Source: Cryptomeria japonica
Lineage: Eukaryota; Streptophyta; Pinopsida; Cupressales; Cupressaceae
DNA length: 64,000 bases
Direction: 5' to 3'
Assembly: GCF_030272615.1 (NCBI RefSeq)
Contig: NC_081406.1
Coordinates: forward strand, 264,409,692 to 264,473,691
In this document: positions 56,601-58,526 of the stretch, piece by piece
How the letters are laid out: every line of letters begins with the position of its first letter
Position numbering within the stretch: position 1 is the stretch's first letter
The notes under the pieces: generated by a model
Told to the model about the DNA's origin: nothing
The model's database searches: none
The model's input: only the letters and a program-made list of their open reading frames with translations
Made by a program: the position numbers and the translations under genes

Positions 56601-57251
56601 GCAGGTTGCTCTTCAACAGCCCCCACAATTTGCTTGTGCATGTCTCTTACTTTTGTCTGAATTGCTAAAAGTAAGACCTGTTCTTTGGTGAGTAACTATA
56701 GTTAATTAATTCTAATTCTGGAATTATAAAGTCAGATTGGTATAATACTTTCCTACTGTTGGAATTGGGGGCTGTGAAATGGTAATGCAGGTATTATGTT
56801 TTATTCCTACATCTATTAAAGCCAATTTTAACTTGGGTCTTTACAGGAATGCAGTTCTTCAGCCTGAGGATGATGATGAAGACTATGAACACTTTGTAGA
56901 TGTTAAGGAAGAAGATTACCAAGTGACAGAAAATGACAAAAATACTAATTCTCAGAGTTTAGAAAGCTCAGACTTTGGTCGCCTTGATGATTTCATGAAA
57001 GATGGTGCCACAAGTGATTCAGAGTCCGATGATGGAGAAAATCCTGTTCATGCTTCCACTTCTGAAGATGACAACAGTAATGAAGATGAGGACTTACTTG
57101 GAAATGTCATGACTAGTAATCAACAAGCGAAGCATTTTGAGTCTTCTGGAAACAGATTAGAGATGAAAGATGGATCTGATCAACAAGGCAAAAAGAGTGT
57201 CTCCACAAAACCTGGATGCTATAATCCTCGCATGAGAGAGCCTGCTTATTG
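2559..57251 (+). CDS. NOC1: NOC1/MAK21/CEBPZ-like ribosome biogenesis protein, internal exons (partial gene)
   Basis: Seven GT-AG exons join in one frame to about 352 codons: 2559-2651, 15052-15210, 18604-18687, 18785-18928, 56138-56227, 56605-56687 and 56847-57251. The translation carries the CBF/MAK21 core: KRLVDIYFALFK, DSRLLSALLT joined to GVNRAFPYVS, FNIGVQALMLLYQ, SDRFYRALYSTLL, KRIAAFSKRLLQ, FACACLLLLSELLK, then an acidic linker with DDDEDYEHFVDV and the NPRMREPAY motif. Known role of the family: yeast Noc1/Mak21 and its partner Noc2 act in nucleolar maturation and export of 60S pre-ribosomes; Arabidopsis SWA2 is the plant NOC1 homologue. Every exon is open and the splice sites are good, so the gene looks functional despite introns of 12.4 kb and 37.2 kb. 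Start codon, N-terminal exons and C-terminal exons are outside the window. Confidence 0.92.
3139..3535 (+). repeat. Intron segment with a diverged second copy at 10335-10650
   Basis: Both segments share, in the same order and orientation, TATATTTGTCTCCATG, CCAAATCTTGTGG, GATGAATAAGA-like text, a variant of GATAGGATGCTTAGTGAGA, and a TTGGCC…ACTTAGGAGGA ending. Similarity is clear but diverged, with indels. No terminal repeats are visible at the edges. It could be an old dispersed repeat or an intron duplication. Confidence 0.7.
3179..3324 (+). repeat. 73-bp tandem duplication
   Basis: Unit one is 3179-3251 and unit two 3252-3324. Both start GTCTCCATTCATTG and are nearly identical (CATTTT/TATTTT and TTTTTG/TTATG differences). 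The second copy of the larger repeat at 10335 does not carry this duplication. Confidence 0.9.
3940..4400 (+). repeat. Short-motif repetitive stretch (TCTCTTCGAT / ATCAAAGAGAC)
   Basis: Repeated complementary motifs of the type GTCTCTCCGAT, ATCAAAGAGAC, TCGAAGGGAC and GTCTCTTCGAT recur through this stretch and can pair with each other. It lies upstream of an ORF remnant that resembles the giant-LTR protein, so it may be the worn equivalent of the palindrome arrays at 29280-31820, 38041-38760 and 62380-63150. Spacing is irregular, so this parallel is only suggestive. Confidence 0.4.
4856..7464 (+). pseudogene. Decayed ORF distantly related to the giant-LTR protein
   Basis: Open stretches at 4856-5284, 5294-5623, 5627-5815, 5900-6313 and 6988-7464 follow one another on one strand, separated by stops and frame changes. 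Two blocks match the protein encoded at 25268-28468 in order: ELMRVIARKYD (copy A: ELMIECARHYD) and LPRTILDRVAYLEIVRQM (copy A: LPRYPTDRIVLLEVTKQL). The last stretch is charged and helical, like the coiled-coil part of the other copies. No RT, integrase or zinc knuckle is present. I could not find TG/CA ends or target duplications, so the element boundaries are unknown. Confidence 0.55.
8017..8249. mobile_element. Terminal fragment of a hAT element (same family as 51239-52994)
   Basis: From GACATATTGAAATGCC onward this matches 52540-52678 and 52760-52994 almost base for base, including TTTTTTGACATGTTTGG, paired AACTCGCCGAG/ACTCGGCGAG motifs and the terminal CATCTATG. The base run after the end, GTTTACAG, would be the 8-bp duplication, but I found no matching left end. 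It is therefore a truncated end or has lost its partner. Confidence 0.75.
8565..8597. repeat. (TG)n microsatellite
   Basis: About 16 uninterrupted TG dinucleotides followed by TATATG. Confidence 0.98.
9360..9552. repeat. GC-rich terminal region of a hAT-like element (degenerate)
   Basis: An abrupt GC-rich island with repeated GGTTCG, CGAACC, CCCTGG and CCAGGG words in AT-rich surroundings. It ends ACAACTTAG, the complement of the CTAAGTTG start of the element at 54144-55090, whose right arm has similar CCTGTCCCGGACC words. It is probably a worn end of a related element. The partner end was not found. Confidence 0.4.
9560..10330 (-). pseudogene. hAT transposase fragment
   Basis: On the minus strand, 10200-9560 reads pieces colinear with the intact hAT transposase at 11831-14149: WVKEIYQEGKEIQMFVINHH (intact copy: WIRGVVTDARDVQMFICNHH) and, after an AT-rich gap, DDYWWARVEYVLNF then MIRFADMDTQCLGEIYDGMD (intact copy: VIRYGDGDAPNLGEVYECID). 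A likely intron separates the two pieces, with donor GTAAATTTTA and acceptor ATCCTAG on the minus strand (about 9944-10038). The N-terminal zinc finger and the C-terminal dimerisation block are missing. It is a different, older hAT family than the neighbour. Confidence 0.75.
10335..10650 (+). repeat. Second copy of the intron segment 3139-3535
   Basis: Colinear with 3139-3535, from the TATATTTGTCTCCATG word to the TTGGCCTTGACTTAGGAGGA word. It starts directly after the minus-strand hAT fragment and ends about 180 bp before the intact hAT. Divergence and indels show that the duplication is old. Confidence 0.7.
10841..11130. repeat. hAT left subterminal repeat array
   Basis: Strongly GC-rich, with dense repeats of GAGACG and GGCGTCTC that also pair with each other, plus GGGGACGG runs near the tip. 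Such subterminal repeats are where hAT transposases typically bind. ORFs reading through this block in several frames are low-complexity artefacts. The element's promoter probably lies between here and 11400. Confidence 0.8.
11526..11638. repeat. Near-perfect inverted repeat (hairpin) in the hAT leader intron
   Basis: The arm from CCTATTCATCTCAA to GAGGGCAAAATGAT pairs with the arm from ATCATTTTGCCCTC to TTGAGATGAATAGG, about 50 bp each. A 5-bp insert (GACTC) in the left arm and one base change interrupt the pairing. There is almost no loop. The RNA would form a long stem inside the intron. Confidence 0.85.
11588..11813 (+). repeat. 113-bp tandem duplication in the hAT leader intron
   Basis: Units 11588-11700 and 11701-11813 both run from CATTTTGCCCTCAAG to TTTTGTGAAAT and differ at about one base (CAGC/CAAC). 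The second unit ends at the splice acceptor, so the duplication probably copied the polypyrimidine and branch region. Only the second copy is followed by GCAG. Confidence 0.95.
11831..14149 (+). CDS. hAT transposase, intact (772 aa)
   Basis: A cut-and-paste transposase acting in the nucleus on its own element ends. From the ATG at 11831 (the frame is also open upstream from a GTG at 11807, not used as a plant start): acidic N-terminus; BED-type zinc finger about residues 92-127 (C96, C99, H113, H124); DUF659-type RNase H core with MDGWTN (D302) and VTDAA (D363; most relatives have VTDNA), then WTPCCVHAMN at 384-393; hAT C-terminal dimerisation block with ADERNW, where E676 is the third acid. 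The D302/D363/E676 triad is complete and no stop interrupts it. The C-terminus is Ser/Glu-rich. It is single-exon in the coding part, with the termini 1.0 kb upstream and 0.5 kb downstream. It may be autonomous; activity is not shown. Confidence 0.95.
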   Translation: MSSQGTSEDDMEIHSHSENDSEYEPENEGGDHGADPGAQSSSMASAPASTGCPSELLAPYARGHFDPKSPLKQFASQISVQGTASHSSGGTRKWKCNICDREWFGSISRVNAHFLFWRGKGVKHCKFLEEPKNIQYRIEFNRLWGVPDDTNISMPTTLSARASLHDNQNVPVPHTSHALQAGGMMFGSPSTSTSTAARAGKRRLHTPQSNPIADMFNVQLRDEIDESIGNFFFANGIPFHVTRSPYYRKMMDMVAKGGPSYVPPGEMKMRTSILDKSYSKINILMEKMKACWAASGCNIVMDGWTNISHRPLINVMVTCAEGPYFLRAVDCTGHRKDADFQFQVLREAIEEVGPQNVVQVVTDAAYVCRAAGRLVEAAYRHIWWTPCCVHAMNNALKDMGKIDWIRGVVTDARDVQMFICNHHTSHALFRTFAKKEFLKLVENRYASYFILLERMIELQEALQLMVMTNEWNRWAEAKTEQGRRVKEIVKSDVFWTDAKYIVSIISPVFQVIRYGDGDAPNLGEVYECIDSMLDQMRTAVRVKDPSLAFYNERIRPIIQSRWDKLNTPLHMASFALNPKWYKARLGRMTPIEDDEVKAGFFRCIEKMFDSRDADTMRTEWGRFATLRGYSDAAKIDIDTMAQEDPLLWWTCHGPKSLTTTLAIRLLSQVSSSSADERNWSTYSFIHSLKRNRLTSKRVEKLVAVHSALRLIDRKTLFYKESPVARWDVEPEEPSQIDEDDPTTSDTGLVGVSLRDVDLQESSSSSEEEFADD
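14527..14632. repeat. hAT right subterminal C-rich array
   Basis: Runs of CCCCCC and repeated GTCCCC words (CCGTCCCC, GTCCCCCCGTCCC) reach up to the right inverted repeat. It mirrors the GGGGACGG tip of the left arm but lacks the GAGACG array, so the two ends are unequal. Confidence 0.8.
15052..15210 (+). CDS. NOC1: NOC1-like exon (53 codons)
   Basis: Acceptor GGATTTACAG ends at 15051; donor GTACGC at 15211. Phase 0 on both sides. A lysine-rich linker (RKGSKEKAKN, DKKKKPESL) is followed by EIDSRLLSALLT, the most conserved block of the family, split by the intron exactly before GVNRAFPY. Confidence 0.93.
17812..17883 (+). other. tRNA-like Pol III module inside the 5' LTR
   Basis: A seven-base acceptor stem GGGCCAG pairs with CTGGTCC (one G-U pair). 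The D arm GCTC/GAGC sits in an A box TAGCTCAGTGGTAGAGC. The T arm is TCCTAGGTTCGAGTCCTAG with a B box GGTTCGAGTCC. The anticodon arm is irregular, so I treat it as tRNA-like, not as a functional tRNA gene. Confidence 0.85.
17894..17906 (+). promoter_or_regulatory. Primer-binding site complementary to initiator tRNA-Met
   Basis: TGGTATCAGAGCC follows the 5' LTR without a gap. This is the standard plant retrotransposon primer site and the key evidence that the flanking 135-bp repeats are LTRs and not a simple tandem repeat. Confidence 0.92.
18010..18081 (+). other. tRNA-like Pol III module inside the 3' LTR
   Basis: Same layout as the 5' LTR module, with four substitutions. The A box is unchanged; the B box reads GGTTTGAGTCC, one base off consensus, so this copy may be the weaker promoter. 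Confidence 0.83.
18604..18687 (+). CDS. NOC1: NOC1-like exon (28 codons)
   Basis: Acceptor TTTGCAG ends at 18603; donor GTAAGA at 18688. It reads GVNRAFPYVSTDEADD and continues through HKQTPVLFQL. The GVNRAFPY start joins SRLLSALLT of the previous exon, a hallmark of CEBPZ/NOC1 proteins. Confidence 0.95.
18785..18928 (+). CDS. NOC1: NOC1-like exon (48 codons)
   Basis: A 97-bp intron precedes it (acceptor CATGTAG ends at 18784). It reads VHSKNFNIGVQALMLLYQLL and continues through SDRFYRALYSTLL to ALMRSSK. The donor is GTGTAT at 18929. Homologues continue directly with the sequence found at 56138, so no exon is missing in the 37-kb gap. Confidence 0.95.
19911..23522 (+). mobile_element. hAT transposon with decayed transposase (3,612 bp)
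   Basis: Ends CATAGTTGGACTACTCGCC at 19911 and the complement of CATAGTTGAACTACTCACC at 23504-23522 (two mismatches in 19). Perfect 8-bp target duplication CTAAGCCC at 19903-19910 and 23523-23530. Subterminal regions repeat ACTCGGCGAG/CTCGCCGAG-type palindromes. The ends differ completely from those of the hAT at 10827, so it is a separate family; its relatives are at 8017-8249 and 51239-52994. Confidence 0.95.
20546..23085 (+). pseudogene. hAT transposase, multi-exon pseudogene
   Basis: Exon 20546-21261 has a BED finger (VICVKCEKIFHGGINRLKYH). A 96-bp intron (21262-21357, GTTAGT to TTGTAG) leads to LFTNVVERAKEVVEDQ, then a DUF659 core with LSDRWTD, IITDNATTYVAVGR and FWTPCAAHVLDLL, the last two in other frames. 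Shifts fall near 21510-21540 and 21780. A second intron is 22010-22115. The next exon (VLEPLVRVLYLVDGDQTPMG) has further stops. The last exon, 22631-23085, holds CERNWSLYEAIHTKK, with the catalytic-type E and W present. The acceptor before it reads TTTGCAA, so its AG has been lost; the sister copy at 52152 keeps TTTGTAG. It is not functional. Confidence 0.88.
25064..25074 (-). promoter_or_regulatory. TATA box of giant element copy A
   Basis: GCTATATATAC on the minus strand, about 870 bp before the element's 3' end and 60 bp downstream of the palindromic AAACCCTAATTAGGGTTT box. Copies P and B have a TATA at the matching place. It would be the U3 promoter of the LTR. Confidence 0.7.
25137..25154 (-). 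promoter_or_regulatory. Palindromic telo-box-like element of copy A
   Basis: AAACCCTAATTAGGGTTT, a perfect 18-bp palindrome made of two opposed AAACCCTAA words. It is retained upstream of the TATA box in P and, with one change, in B; the nested copy keeps half of it. Plant telo-boxes (AAACCCTA) occur in promoters of ribosomal and growth genes. Its role here is inferred. Confidence 0.65.
25268..28468 (-). pseudogene. Giant-LTR ORF protein, copy A (about 1,066 codons, one stop)
   Basis: A single reading frame from ATG 28468 to 25268, broken only by TAG near 27493, where copy B has a Thr codon (YGA then FIQF versus YGATFLQF). The N-terminal third is conserved in all copies: WMFFFI, SSYVIY, YKLVNDTFTM, KFTYIR, LPRYP, then FQVEDFW and HSRLPLD. 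A basic Ser/Lys/Glu-rich middle (RKERPEKRESSKRK, a possible nuclear signal) and an acidic stretch follow, then a coiled coil (ALKDKLKEEMEKNRKLEREV) and a helical C-terminus. I see no RT, protease, integrase or zinc knuckle and cannot name a domain. A possible splice acceptor (TTGTGTAG) lies just before the ATG. It is the least damaged copy and lies within the LTR upstream of its TATA box. Confidence 0.75.
29280..31825 (-). repeat. Palindrome array of copy A: 16 cores on a 167-bp pitch
   Basis: On the + strand each core reads CGCCCTGGACCCT, a 5-base loop (usually CAGCA or CTCCA), then AGGGTCAGGAGCG: an imperfect inverted repeat. The G of CGCCC (A in core 15) falls at 29289, 29455, 29622, 29789, 29932, 30099, 30266, 30432, 30599, 30765, 30932, 31107, 31273, 31449, 31618 and 31785. 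Ten of the fifteen steps are 166-167 bp before 31100; later ones include 175, 176 and 169, and one is short (143). The roughly 130-bp spacers look unrelated to each other by eye, so the core and the pitch are what is kept. Confidence 0.95.
32234..32596 (+). pseudogene. LINE-type RNase H domain, first part
   Basis: Reads a plant non-LTR (RVT_3-type) RNase H: IKLDFYGASRGNPPKFGAGC, VVRDHEGNILALAAK, then GLIHLEGDSLIIVNAM and FIHLILESLSQLRV. The first catalytic Asp (LDF) and the EGDS acid pair are present. No reverse transcriptase precedes it. The domain is cut after SQLRV by an LTR-like insertion and resumes near 35640. Confidence 0.88.
32890..34948 (+). pseudogene. LINE ORF1 (DUF4283-type) split by a solo LTR
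   Basis: N-terminal part about 32940-33681: DPIKPLRFPVAVKNLVGVEV, VFGAFEGRQLPISNN, then GFFVVVFDKIKN (broken) and WVRLSNLPL, typical of the DUF4283 nucleic-acid-binding region of plant LINE ORF1. Across the LTR it continues GYLDYRHTTNAHILIDIDVE, then FRCCRCFNIGHIEAY, a CCHC knuckle whose last Cys is Tyr, and ends VLDGNWIVVQRKRKK near 34910. Several stops and shifts make it a pseudogene. Confidence 0.82.
33687..34367 (-). mobile_element. Solo LTR (681 bp) inside the LINE ORF1
   Basis: Flanked by perfect 5-bp duplications GTTGA (33682-33686, 34368-34372). In the minus direction it begins TATAATGTCCCC (first bases mutated from TG) and ends GGGGAATATTTCA. Removing it rejoins LGKFLGV with the GYLDY block of ORF1. 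The start and AT-rich body resemble the larger solo LTR at 49460-50882, which is on the other strand. Confidence 0.85.
35640..35770 (+). pseudogene. LINE-type RNase H domain, second part
   Basis: Reads FRFVVSQGDVNIAHAYRKAN then DVANRMTNWVIN. The HAYRKANDVA block is the conserved last motif of plant LINE RNase H (usually H-x-x-R-x-x-N-x-x-A-D, here with Asp changed). It completes the domain that stops at 32596. Confidence 0.8.
35860..37264. other. Degenerate repeat-derived stretch, no intact gene
   Basis: On the minus strand, 36964-36880 reads YTIKYCYHEGNKEVDFLSNH, another LINE RNase H C-terminal motif. The rest is unrecognised and full of stops. It ends with AGACC, the target duplication of the giant element that starts at 37270. 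Confidence 0.45.
38041..38760 (+). repeat. Palindrome array of copy P: 9 units of about 84 bp
   Basis: Units carry GGCGCCCAAG, about 15 bp, then GGGCGCTA-type text, next to CATGGAAA and ATTCCTCC words. The GCGCCC-equivalent starts at 38063, 38147, 38232, 38313, 38398, 38483, 38567, 38649 and 38733 (steps 84, 85, 81, 85, 85, 84, 82, 84). Units are well diverged but the step is constant. The position and palindromic core match the arrays of copies A and B. Confidence 0.88.
39571..41649 (+). pseudogene. Giant-LTR ORF protein, copy P, N-terminal part
   Basis: Begins with ATG at 39571, two bases after a good splice acceptor (TTTTTGGTTTTGCAG). It is colinear with copies A and B: SRWKEISDTNLGTFK, SGIVAAAGFPPS, WMFFFIGEVM, SFKLVNDTFTMYLTRLMQN, KFTYIRTQGFSY, LPRYPSDRLVLLELMRQL, FHLEDFW. 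It is broken by several stops (near 39613, 39822, 40050, 40396 and 40570) and a shift near 40140. The basic/glutamine-rich middle (RTRKRKEAQPDVQPEIQ) ends where the nested element enters at 41650-41655. Confidence 0.75.
41935..42900 (+). repeat. Long pyrimidine-rich tract
   Basis: Almost only C and T with scattered A for nearly 1 kb (CCTTCACCTACC-like text), including a (CCCACCA)n run at 42718-42747. Open frames across it (for example 42000-42494) are low-complexity artefacts rich in Pro, Ser, Leu and His. It occupies the place where the other copies carry their array and ORF. Confidence 0.85.
43055..43520 (+). repeat. Short-unit repeat array of copy N
   Basis: Units CTTCCATTGC or CTTCCTTTGC followed by a GGAGCG or GAGAGCG word recur at 27-40 bp steps (for example 43251, 43291, 43331, 43371). 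TTTGCTCC/GGAGCGAA pairs make small inverted repeats, so the theme of the other copies' arrays is kept with a shorter step and a different sequence. Confidence 0.75.
43725..44268 (+). repeat. 300-bp tandem duplication in copy N
   Basis: The unit starting GAATTATCAAATATTGGG occurs at 43725 and again at 44025, exactly 300 bp later. The second unit lacks an internal 56-60 bp (ACCAGACATTGAGG region) and ends at about 44268. Copies are otherwise essentially identical, so the event is recent. Confidence 0.93.
45201..45216 (+). promoter_or_regulatory. Partial palindromic box of copy N
   Basis: CACTAATTAGGGTTTT keeps the second half of the family box. The TATA at the expected downstream place is weak (CTCTATGAAAAGC near 45277-45289), so this promoter is probably worn. 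Confidence 0.45.
46169..47414 (+). pseudogene. Giant-LTR ORF protein, copy P, C-terminal part
   Basis: Continues the ORF beyond the nested element: VETILGEM directly after the duplication (copy B has IETILGEM), then DYVIREVDLGCAS, a coiled coil (IEKMQKMKAKCKRVKSENR), FKHPLRDEDPS, DRKVIQENEVFDFLRWF and the final YAINERDNGCPFLDDDLLTE. Broken by several stops and shifts (for example near 46370, 46513, 46824 and 47130). It ends at the stop at 47412-47414, about 385 bp before the TATA box. Confidence 0.75.
47759..47808 (+). promoter_or_regulatory. U3 promoter of copy P: palindromic box plus TATA
   Basis: AAACCCTAATTAGGGTTT at 47759-47776, then CTATATATAG at 47799-47808, 22 bp further on. Transcription would start about 780 bp before the end of the unit, which makes everything upstream, including the ORF, U3. 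Confidence 0.7.
48616..49459 (-). pseudogene. Degenerate LINE-like sequence, including RNase H second piece
   Basis: Near 49440-49390 the minus strand reads RLEIAEHIRISEV, which fits the helix after the first strands of plant LINE RNase H and would continue the piece at 50960-51164. An open stretch at 48962-48675 (RLKPLFHINGFSTLEFMKRI) is unrecognised. The two RNase H pieces are separated by the solo LTR 49460-50882. Confidence 0.4.
49460..50882 (+). mobile_element. Solo LTR (about 1.42 kb)
   Basis: Starts TGTAATGTCACC and ends AGTTATCTTTCA, with 5-bp duplications CTATT at 49455-49459 and 50883-50887. A TATA-like GCTTTATAAGG lies near 49663. The first 150 bp (AAGGTGACATTTAATTAAAT, then AAGTTATCAAAACATAA) resemble the solo LTR at 33687-34367. 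No internal genes. Confidence 0.75.
50960..51164 (-). pseudogene. LINE-type RNase H fragment, first piece
   Basis: Reads WEPPQEVFLKLKFNIVSKNN then MGQADARVILHIQKDA. This is the start of plant LINE RNase H (KLNFDGASKGNPG-like) with the catalytic Asp lost. It is a third independent RNase H remnant in this intron. Confidence 0.6.
51650..52152 (-). pseudogene. hAT transposase last exon
   Basis: Starts after an intact acceptor (AATTTGTAG) with ATGCTTGGTGG, as in the sister copy at 22631. It reads SLFEAINTKKRSKLAQKHLN, DLVFVQYNLQLRVRKVEEV and an acidic tail rich in Glu and Asp. The conserved W of CERNW is a TAG stop here (CEHN, then stop), so even this exon is dead. Confidence 0.9.
52471..52914. 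repeat. 222-bp direct duplication inside the deleted hAT
   Basis: GCGAGGCCAAAAATAC starts at 52471 and 52693 and is followed by the same text to AGTCTAGCCGAGTTTTT. Copies differ at a few bases. The single copy at 8017-8249 shows that the duplication is specific to this element. Confidence 0.92.
53003..54135. other. NOC1: Intron sequence, nothing recognised
   Basis: AT-rich, no protein similarity seen in six frames, no terminal repeats found. Confidence 0.5.
54144..55090. mobile_element. Non-autonomous hAT-like element (947 bp)
   Basis: Starts CTAAGTTGCCGG and ends with the complement of CTAAGTTACCAG (two mismatches in 12). The flanks TTCTATGA (54136-54143) and TTTTATGA (55091-55098) match at seven of eight. 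Both arms are GC-rich (TACGGTTAAGG, GGCACGGGG; CGGACTGGACCCTGTCCCGG). The interior 54270-54650 is nearly pure A/T with AATATTAAATATATAATA repeats. No ORF. Confidence 0.65.
55099..56137. other. NOC1: Intron sequence, nothing recognised
   Basis: No coding similarity or repeats noticed. It ends in the acceptor TTCTATACAG. Confidence 0.5.
56138..56227 (+). CDS. NOC1: NOC1-like exon (30 codons)
   Basis: Reads TEMLLGLMFKALKNDINIKR then IAAFSKRLLQ. Donor GTTTGT at 56228. It joins RSSK of the exon ending at 18928. Human CEBPZ-type proteins have the same block (SLKADI, KRLLQ) directly after their SK. Confidence 0.95.
56605..56687 (+). CDS. NOC1: NOC1-like exon (83 bp)
   Basis: Acceptor TTTTTCTGCAG ends at 56604. 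It reads VALQQPPQFACACLLLLSEL then LKVRPVL and ends with TG, completed to Trp by the G that opens the next exon. Donor GTGAGT at 56688. Confidence 0.95.
56847..57251 (+). CDS. NOC1: NOC1-like exon (405 bp), acidic linker
   Basis: Acceptor GGTCTTTACAG ends at 56846. After NAVLQPEDDDEDYEHFVDV comes a long Asp/Glu/Ser-rich linker with repeated SDSESDDGE and SEDDNSNEDED text, then CYNPRMREPAY. I place the donor at 57252 (TTATTG, then GTATGG), giving a split Cys codon as in family members (REPAYC or REPSYC); reading on would give a stop within six codons. The rest of the C-terminus lies past the window. Confidence 0.9.
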
Positions 57252-58175
57252 GTATGGATATCAAACTTGAGGAAGTGAATGCTTTGAGTGTGGTATTTAT
57301 ATTTAGTTTTTAGTAGAGTTATCTTTATTTATCTTCTACTAGACATTTTATAGATTTATTATTTGTTGAAGGACCTGTTGACGTGTTTTTTATGACCGCA
57401 TCTAACACAGAATAAAGTTGCCAAACGGTCACTTCACTCTCTCTTGATCAAAGTACGATTGCATGCTGATATAGTAGGAGAATCAGACAACCGACTCCAA
57501 GGTTCCTTTTATGCTGCGGATGTGACTCAGTTGGCCGATGTGATTGGTGGTAATCCAAGGGGCCTTACGTATGTCGAAGAAATTTGTTCAAGCTCAAGAA
57601 TTTATTGATGTGGATGATTTGCAATGAAGCTCTAAGTTTTAGATTTTTTTGACTTTGAAATATGCAGAAAATAAATAGGAATAGGGTAGAGGGAAACTAA
57701 ACTAAAGGTAATCTAATCCTAGGAACAAGGAGACGGGACAAACTTGTGCAAAATCCAACCGCACTTCGCTTCGCCAGCAAAGCACAACTTACACAAAGGC
57801 GGTGCAATCTTCAGGGGGAGTGCTAAGGATTTTCAAATCGTCAAAAGAAACCATCAGATAGAACAATCTCTTCTAACAATCGAAGTTGAACATACACATA
57901 TAACGAGGCTCAGACTAACTTTGCACAGTATGCAACAATCAGCTGCACACCAAAAGTATGAGCGCGAATTTGGCAACCAGCGATCTTATCAAATCCAGTT
58001 CATCTAATTGCATGAAAACAAATCTAATCTATGAAGAGAACGAGACCATGCGAGTTCCAAAACAACACGAGAACACACCAACAATTGAACAATGTATTAA
58101 GTGTTTGCTTCAAAAACTCTTAGCAACAATCTCTGACGATAGTCTCTCCTGCTTACAAATGAGGGGGTCACCCCC

Positions 58176-58224
58176 TCATATAGGCCTCAAGCCTAGATTA
58201 CATGCAAAACCCTAGTTAGGGTTT
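58176..58224 (-). promoter_or_regulatory. U3 promoter of copy B: palindromic box plus TATA
   Basis: AAACCCTAACTAGGGTTT on the minus strand (58224-58207), one base off the perfect palindrome, then GCCTATATGAG (58186-58176). Same order and similar spacing as in copy P. Confidence 0.65.
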
Positions 58225-58526
58225 GCCCAAAAGATTCTCCACACATGATGCAACAAGGTGGGAATCTGCATTCAATAACCCACTATGCCCACTTACAATA
58301 AATTTGAAAGGGCCTAAAATAGCGCCTATGATGATGATCATGCCCGAAATATAACTAACGTCGTCATAAATGCCCATTACTCTCCAAGTGACGGTGGCAT
58401 GCAAGAAGAATCCGTCATAGAACCATTATGAGAGGACGACATGCAAGAAGATTCCCTTATCCTGTGGTGACATACGTTGACCGGTCCCGCGTCTAGTCAA
58501 TGTTCTCTTCAGCCATAAATACGCCA

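Noticed and set aside
57241-57270. Host gene ending at the in-frame stop at 57268-57270
   Set aside because: Family members continue REPAYC/REPSYC and a good donor (GTATGG) lies at 57252, so the stop is intronic.
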